Below the pieces are notes generated by a model. The model did no database searches and had not been told where the DNA came from. It saw nothing but the letters and a program-made list of their open reading frames with translations. From positions 102,482,683 through 102,546,682 of the forward strand of contig CM031602.1 in assembly GCA_018398815.1 (NCBI GenBank): a DNA stretch of 64,000 bases, read 5' to 3'. This document shows, one piece after another, positions 57,816-64,000 of the stretch (the first letter of the stretch is position 1; every line of letters begins with the position of its first letter). This DNA is from Conus ventricosus. Its lineage: Eukaryota; Mollusca; Gastropoda; Neogastropoda; Conidae. The position numbers and the translations under genes are program-made.

Positions 57816-60358
57816 TTGCATTTTGAAATGGATCAAATGATCTTTTGTTGATGGCGGTTCTGCATGCTTTTTGTTTGGGCTTCTGTATTTAGTGGTTGAG
57901 ATTTTTTTGACTGCTTTGGTTTTTGCTGGCGTTTTTTATATAGTTTATAACCGTAATAAACCACGCCCCAACAGCTAGCTGGCCAAAATTGACAATTTGC
58001 TTTAAGAAAATTCCACGAAGACCTTGGGCGGGGGTAAGCAACCCTGTTTGGTGTTGGAGGTCTTGAATCATCTTGTTTTCTGGCGTTTTTATAGTCTGGT
58101 GTTTGAAACAACTGGCTGGCGGCTCTAGCACTTTTTCATTATGGGCTATAATCTGTGATTGTAACTGTAATTTTCTTTTTTGTTCCACTCGCTAATTTTG
58201 TTTCCTGCTGCAAGCAACGCGCCCAGTCTTTTTACTGGTCACTTTCTCCACCTGATTCAATGTTTTCTGATTTCTGCTGATTTTCTGCACGGTCATTTTT
58301 AAAGGGAATCAAAATCTATATGAAAAAAATTAAAAAGTAATTAATCCCATGATTAGCGGCGACAATAATGTTCCAAAATCCTGTTAAATATAGATCACAT
58401 CCTAGAGACTCTAATGACTTTGTTTAAAACTGATCCTTCGTTTAAACATACAGTAAAGTCTTGTTTCAAATCAATAGGCGCAAATTTACTTACTAGTTTA
58501 GTGTACAAACCAAGAACCCTTTGTCTCTACACTTTTTAACCATGTCTTGACCCACTACCAGTGATGAAGAAGAAGTGGAAGAAAGCCATCGGCAGCCTTC
58601 CGGCAGGAAATCACCTGGAGCAGACAATATTCCAGCAGAGCTGCCAAACCTGGAGGAAGGAATTGGTCACTCTAGTAAACACGTTTTTGTCAGGAAGATC
58701 TGGGAGACAAAACAGTGGCCCACAGATGGACTCAATCACTCATCATCCCCCTGCCCAAAAAGGGAAATCTACACCAATGCAGAACTACAGAACAATAAGT
58801 CTCATTAGCCACACCAGGAAAATCATGCTCAGAAGTCATCTTGAATCACTGGAAGAAAGAGGCGGAAGAACACCTGCCGGAAGAACAAGCTGGTTCAGGG
58901 CAGGCAGAAGCACAGTAAAACAGATCTACCACCTGCCGGAAAATTGATTAGAAACATCTCAACATCAGAGGACCGGTTCCACAACTTCATTTACTTTAGG
59001 AAAGCGTTTGACAGGGTGTGGCACAAGGGTCTGGGCAAGTGCTCTCAAAAGTTTTGGCATAGAGGAGGGTCTCGTCCAAACCATCCAGGCGCTGAATAAC
59101 ACCGCCAGCACGCAGTCCTCCTCAACAACCAGATAGGTGACTACTTCAAGACCACAGTTGGAGTCCGTCAAGGCTGCCCTGCTATCTTCCGTCTCTCCGT
59201 ACTGTTCAATCTCTTCCTGGAAGAAATATCATCCGTGAAACCCTCCATGACTTCCACTCCAGCTGTCTCCATCGGAGGAAGAATCATCAAGAATCTGAGT
59301 TCGCAGAGTGACATCGACCTGATGGGAGGCAGCAACGAAGACTACAAGACCTGACAAAGAGTACTGGAAGAAATGGCAGGTGCATATGGAATGGAAGTGA
59401 GCACAGAAAAAAGCAAAGTCCTGGTCAACAGCACAACCAGACACCCATGGCAGAAATCTACAGTGAACGGACAACATCTTGAAGAAGTGGGCGCTTTCAA
59501 ATACCTTGGCGCCACCTCACTCAAAGAACGTCGCTCTACAACAGAAATCAAGACCAGACTAGCGATCGAACAGCAGCAAGGCAAAGCAAACAAGATCTGG
59601 AAGAGCAGGGAGATCACTTTCCTACAAAGATGAAGCTGTACAAGTCCCTGGTGCTTGTTCCATCCTTGCTGAATGGTCTGCGAAAGCTGGAACCATGACA
59701 GCAGAACCACCAAGAAATCCAGACTTTGAAACTAAATGCTTCAGTGCTTGCTTTCTGGATCTCTTGCAAGACCGGAAGACAAACGACCGTTGTGAGAGCC
59801 AAATAACATCACTTGCGGGCCCCCAAGAACCCCACTTGGCAACAGTCAAGAAGAGGAAGCTGTCCGTGGTTCGGCATGTCATACCCACAATTCACTGCCC
59901 CAAAACAGTCCCATCCAGGGCACGCTGGAAGGCGGCAGACGAAGGGAACGACAAGCCAAAGCTGGATGGACAACCATCCAAGAATGGACCAGGATGGATG
60001 GCCCTAACGCTGATGCGACAGCAGAGGTCAGGGCCGGATGGGCGTTGCCTGGCTTCGAGAGTGTCTCTCATCTCCTCCTCTACGCCATCATGGGCAAGAG
60101 AATGATGATGATGATGATGATCCCAGTTGCGCTTCATACCCTGTTGTGATACTTTACAATGTCGTGTGCGGCCATTTGTGGATGCTGTTCTATCTGAATT
60201 CATTTTTCCGAGGAACTGTTTTGTTTTTTTTCCGCATTCTGGCCAAAAGAATACAAGTCGTTCCTTTTTAGCATACCGCTTGTTCATCAACTTGATCATT
60301 TGTAATCATAAGTTCAGGAAGTTTAGGCTACCCTGTAGCAGTTCGTGCGCCGTTCATG
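57816..60358 (-). pseudogene. Leftward unknown gene of the Polinton-like element, copy C, split by a LINE
   Basis: Duplicate of 49164-51670 with extra frameshifts. N-terminal block 60125-60358, LINE insertion 58555-60121, C-terminal block 57816-58550. The basic glutamine-rich stretch (KRKLQLQSQIIAHNEKVLEP) near 58125-58185 and the membrane-to-basic end (YGYKLYKKRQQKPKQSKK) near 57890-57960 are readable. Confidence 0.65.
58555..60121 (+). mobile_element. RTE-like LINE, 5'-truncated, unit 2 copy
   Basis: Duplicate of 49894-51440 at the same site and orientation, with more indels. The sequence PAGKSPGADNIPAEL is readable near 58600-58640, and STEKSKVLVNSTTRH near 59395-59440. It ends in (ATG)n at 60101-60120. 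Sharing the same insertion site with unit 1 shows that the insertion predates the duplication. Confidence 0.88.
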
Positions 60359-60390
60359 TTTTTTTTTAATTATTATTTTATTTTTTAAAA

Positions 60391-60628
60391 ATGAGCACCG
60401 AAAAAACTGTTACCAACCTTGTATACCATTTCCTGCAGTTATTGGGGGTTCTAAAGTGTAGGATACACAATGCTTGGTAAAAGCTGTTATATAAAACCGA
60501 CAGATCTTGGCAAGCTAGCTTTGAAGACTCAACAAAGAAGCGATTGCTGTTATAACAGCTTCCAATTTGCTACGAAAGATTTTCTAGTTAAGCGAAGGAA
60601 ATAATTCCCTACAGTATCAATAGTAAAA
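60391..60628 (+). pseudogene. Small two-helix membrane protein gene, copy C
   Basis: Starts at the ATG at 60391 (MSTEKTVTNLVYH) preceded by TTTTTTAAAA; frameshifts follow. The end near 60626 corresponds to 51933 in copy B. Confidence 0.5.
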
Positions 60629-60651
60629 TTAAAAAAAATACATTTATAAAA

Positions 60652-60918
60652 ATGGCGTCACTCGTAATGATGATCGGCGGCGCAGTAGTGAATGCGCTTG
60701 CCTTTAGCGGAAGTAATTACCATTTAGTAAACTGCGAGATGACGGCGAGCGAAAAAAGACTTAACAAAGCTTGGAGCAACAAGCAGCTGCACTAGATTAC
60801 TATGAAAAGCAAGAATTGAGCAGTTAGATTTTATTAACGATAAACTGAAAAAACAGGACATGTGGCTTACACATTTAAAGACGTTGACCAGGCAATAAAA
60901 GAATATTTTCTTATAACA
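60652..60918 (+). pseudogene. Small coiled-coil protein gene, copy C
   Basis: ATG at 60652, again after TTTATAAAA. The first 23 codons are identical in translation to copy B, then a one-base loss near 60721 breaks the frame. Later blocks (DYYEKQ, DFINDKLKKQ, FKDVDQAIKE) remain in shifted frames. Confidence 0.55.
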
Positions 60919-60986
60919 GTAAACCAATCGAGACATTGCCCGCACCCAAAATTCGGTGACTTTATCAACCATCAGAAAACAAAAGA

Positions 60987-61057
60987 TGCAAGAAATCGTG
61001 TTTTATCGTCTTTGGCATGACCGTTTGTGTATTTTTGTTGCACATAATATTGGCTGA
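60987..61057 (+). pseudogene. Membrane micropeptide ORF, copy C
   Basis: ATG and first codons (MQEIVF) are preserved. Homopolymer insertions shift the frame, while the NIG-stop end remains. It lies a few bases before the integrase ATG at 61062. Confidence 0.4.
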
Positions 61058-61061
61058 ATAA

Positions 61062-62019
61062 ATGAACAAAATCTATTATTCGCCAAAAGGATATGAAGGA
61101 ATCACGGCAATAAAAAAGCTAAGCAAGGCAGCGGGAGTCAGTGAACAAACACAAATGATGGTTATCTAAACAAGCTATTTGGCAAATTTATTTACCTGCA
61201 CCTAAGACAAATACAGCGAGACCACACTTTGTGAATACAATACCGAACGCCACCCATCAAATGGATCTTCTATATTTTACCCCATGATACCGATTAGACA
61301 ATAAAGATTTAAGTACTCACTGCACAGTCATTGACATAGCTTCAAGATACAAAGATCAGAAGCCATTAACACAAAAGAGTGCTTCTTAAAGTTTGCTGTT
61401 TGCCATACACTGATAGACCAGCGAGGCCCGCTAACTTATCTCCTCGCAGATTCAAGTCGTTGATGGAAAAGAATTTAAAGGCCAGTGAATCAATATTGTT
61501 AAAACATATAGTTACCATTAAAAAGAGCATTCCAAGGAGTTCACAGATCACAGGCTTTATTGAAAACTTTAACAAACCGTTATCTGAAGACTTTTTTCCT
61601 ACCAGTATCACCGAGAGCTGATTGACAATTCTCGCAAGCACAGAATGGGTTAGAAGGACTGCCCTCAGTTTTGCGCGCAATGAATAATGAAGAATTTTAA
61701 AGGGCTAAAACCAGTACGCAGCAATCAAAAAAACAAACAATAATGTTTGCGAAGACTCCAGTAACAACAGCAAACTATTATACCGTTGGTTTAAAGTAAG
61801 GTACCTTAATTACCGGGGAACAGAAGGGGACACGTCACATCAGGGCAACTGATCCAGTTTGGATTGTTGATCCATATGATATAAAAAGAATTGTAAAAAG
61901 GAATCCGCCCGGTATTATTTACGAGAAACGACACAACAAATACAACCAGCCCCTCAAAGATCTTTTGTGAAGGAAGAACTGCAGATAATCCAACAGACAC
62001 ATTCCAGTTGCTTACTTAA
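61062..62019 (+). pseudogene. Retrovirus-type DDE integrase, Polinton-like copy C (most complete)
   Basis: Starts MNKIYYSPKGYEGI, followed by a helix-turn-helix-like N-terminus and IWQIYLPAP. The rve core has the first catalytic Asp in HQMDLLY (codon at about 61264), a VIDIASRYKD block near 61330-61355, the second Asp in VVDGKEF (about 61462) and the Glu in FIENFN (about 61562). The last two are about 33 codons apart, close to the classic D-35-E spacing given local indels. A C-terminal domain has RATDPVW at about 61841-61860, then a terminal PVLYYL-like region read as PPGIIYE. Family length is about 310-330 residues. Frameshifts occur near 61155, 61300, 61430 and 61800. It is part of the rightward gene group. 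Confidence 0.75.
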
Positions 62020-62079
62020 TTTTTTAATTTACATAAAATTGGAAGCTTCAGAAGGAAGCGCAGAACGAACAAGAAATAA

Positions 62080-62393
62080 ATGAAGAGAACTTGGATTGAT
62101 AACGACGGAATTACTATGTTAACGAATAATTCATTATTAAGGACGCATTACGAGGATTTATCGGCACATGGCCAATGCCTTCCAATCACCTACAAACCCA
62201 ATTTCCCAAATTTTGATCATCAAATATGGGAAAAGAATATCTTGAAATAATAAAAAAAATAGAGTGCGCATCCAGAAAATGGAAAATAAGTTGACTGGAT
62301 TGGTTAAGATATGATTGAGCTATTAGAAAACTTGGGAAAAAATATGAAGAAGGTATGTATTTATGCCGTTCTCCAGTCCCAATTGCAATATGA
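62080..62393 (+). pseudogene. Rightward unknown gene between integrase and polymerase, copy C
   Basis: A likely start is the ATG at 62080, in the context AATAAATG. After frameshifts, readable blocks are RGFIGTWPMPSN (near 62150-62185), FDHQIWEKNIL (near 62212-62245), DWLRYD (near 62297-62315) and the end LGKKYEEGMYLCRSPVPIAI just before TGA at 62391-62393. About 100 residues. The 3' end is convergent with the polymerase stop, 10 bp away. I do not know the family. In copy A this gene is deleted except for its last codons. Confidence 0.5.
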
Positions 62394-62403
62394 AAACTCT
62401 GGA

Positions 62404-64000
62404 TTAACAAAGTACTCGTTTGTCAATAGACTTTTTGTTACAACTGTTGTGTGCTGATCTCCTGTAGATTAGATCGTAGTTTTTAACGTTGTCATTATGA
62501 AAAGTATGTTTATTGAACATTGCTTCTTTGGTAGTTGTCATGTGATATGTTTGACGCACACACTGGCGAGATAGTCCCTTTTTGAGCTTTCTTAATGGTT
62601 TTCCTCCTGGCTCGATAGGACTGTACATTTCGACCTTAAACCAATAAACTCCTTAAATCACTCCCTCCAGATAATTCCATCCTTCATCTTTCCTAAAACC
62701 TTCTTATTAACATGAATGCAAAGGCCGAATCTTTAGGGTAATCAGATCTTCCATACCGATCACCGCATGCCCTTTAGCTACTTCTATTTCCTCGTCTTTA
62801 TAGATGTTTTCAGTAGGGATATCTATAACAAAAACTGTCTGTATCTGTTAAAGTACTCTGGACTCTGGATACAGGGTTTAAAGTAGTCATAAAAGAAATT
62901 CTAACTTCAAAGCTTTTATAAATTCCTAAAACAGTAAACCCAATAAATACAGGTTTGTCCAAGTACTTTCTTTTTTTTCATCATTATGCCGAAAGAATAG
63001 CCCATCATGAAATCTCTAAAAGTACCCTGATAATTAGGGTTTTTGAAAAGTCAGCTAATTGCCTCGTTCTCCTTTGTGGACCAATTCTGACCTCTTTACG
63101 CTGTGTGATTTTCCAAGTCTTTCCGAAACACTGTTGTTCATCAGCTTGAAAAAGTCTTTTTCTTAAGCATCGTGGATTAGTTCGTTCTAAGATCATGTTC
63201 ACATGATGTTATGGTTTTCATGAACTTTTTCTTGATCAAAAGGCAATACACGATTAACTCTCTCAACTTTAAACCATGTCATAAATAAAATAGTAGAAGT
63301 CTGTAATACAGACATATTTTTTTTTGCCACGAAGATTAGGCACAAGTTTAGGCGGTGCTCTGTTGATTGCATCTTTAGACTTCTTCTGCTAATGGTAGAT
63401 CATTATGTAGTCATGTGAGTTCTGTAGGATATTCTAAGGTCAACTTCTGGAATAAGACCCTCTTTTAACGATCAGTCTGTAAGAGTATGCCAATTTTGTT
63501 CATTCTAACAAATCTTGGATGTTTTTAATACCGCCAGTGTACATTTTAAAGTTACTAACGTAATGGAAGTGATTGCGCCATAGCCCCAACAATACAGATT
63601 GTTGCATCGAAATACATAAGATAGTTAGACCTTATACTCGGGATCATAATAATCTAGAGGTATGTGTTTGCTTACAGTAATGAATGCGACGGGGCCATAC
63701 GAATTCCTCCACGCGAATCCGTTGTTTCAATCAATCTGAATCCTTGGTAAATCTGACAAAAAATCAATCTTTTCTCCAGTAAACTTTAGAGAAAGCATCC
63801 CACTCATCCCGGGCGCAGAAATGGTAATGCGCGGATCCTGCTATAATGTTTTTCATGGCAGGGTCTTTCTGTAATTTTCAAAAATGTCCCGCCAACAAAC
63901 AAACGTCAGCCTGTCAAGTATGAACATGATAGTCCCCCCATCGTTTTGTGTGGGCACTCTAACTTCTGCCACGCATCTTGAGCATAGCGTACAATGCCCT
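62404..64000 (-). pseudogene. polB: Protein-primed type B DNA polymerase, copy C (continues past window end)
   Basis: C-terminal two-thirds of the same polymerase as 4921-7143, read leftward. Visible: the exonuclease-to-palm stretch from 64000 to about 63600; palm motif A near 63590-63620; a motif B-type CFGKT near 63120-63140; motif C as TDTDS at about 62833-62850, with both aspartates present, unlike copy A; and a C-terminal MYSPIEPGGKPLRKLKKG block at 62575-62628. The stop is at 62404-62406. Frameshifts are frequent. The N-terminal part lies beyond the window. Confidence 0.8.

Overview
The window reads as repeat-rich, gene-poor nuclear DNA of an invertebrate animal, most likely a marine mollusc. 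This rests on several LINE families, mollusc-type SINE-like sequence, Penelope traces, long (CA)n and (GA)n arrays, G-rich minisatellites, and the absence of any recognisable host exon. It appears to be a draft long-read assembly: there is a 1000-N gap (7144-8143) and a 100-N gap (43095-43194), nearly every coding region is broken by single-base indels, and patches around 700-5600, 10130-14200 and 24000-27100 have smeared, over-long homopolymers. Almost all coding calls are therefore mobile-element pseudogenes or error-broken genes.

The most distinctive content is a Polinton/Maverick-like (adintovirus-like) DNA element, present as three partial co-linear copies in the same orientation: copy A 1930-7143, copy B 48938-52546 and copy C 57551-64000. 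The shared layout, left to right, is: an AT-rich imperfect array of AAGTTCTTAATTAAGTCACC; a leftward unknown gene with a C-terminal membrane segment; a 33-bp divergent promoter space; four rightward genes (a small two-helix membrane protein, an 88-residue coiled-coil protein, a 22-codon membrane micropeptide and a retrovirus-type DDE integrase); a further rightward unknown gene; and a leftward protein-primed type B DNA polymerase converging on it. No capsid, ATPase or protease gene was recognised.

Copies B and C lie in a roughly 8.5-kb tandem duplication (44071-52546 and 52547 to about 61230). Each unit carries a Tx1/L1-type LINE with a poly-A tail, the Polinton-like segment, and an RTE-like LINE inserted in the leftward gene with an 8-bp target duplication. 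Copy A has the matching empty site. The duplication may be real or may be two haplotypes joined by the assembler.

Elsewhere: 1-1700 low complexity and a possible broken gene; 8144-11220 unidentified A/C-rich DNA; 11260-15040 and 16263-16400 a 51-bp minisatellite split by a 5'-truncated L2/CR1-like LINE; 17223-22380 an 18-20-bp minisatellite split by an I-type LINE; 23461-27460 one LINE interrupted by a second copy of that I-type LINE with a target duplication; 29290-29824 a deleted Gypsy pol; 28600, 33600 and 34200-34475 Penelope-type traces; 35240-37115 two minisatellites; 37120-40040 a reverse-strand LINE containing a 46-bp minisatellite; 40600-42400 microsatellites; 42391-43094 another LINE 3' end; 43195-44110 622-bp monomers leading into the Tx1/L1-type LINE.
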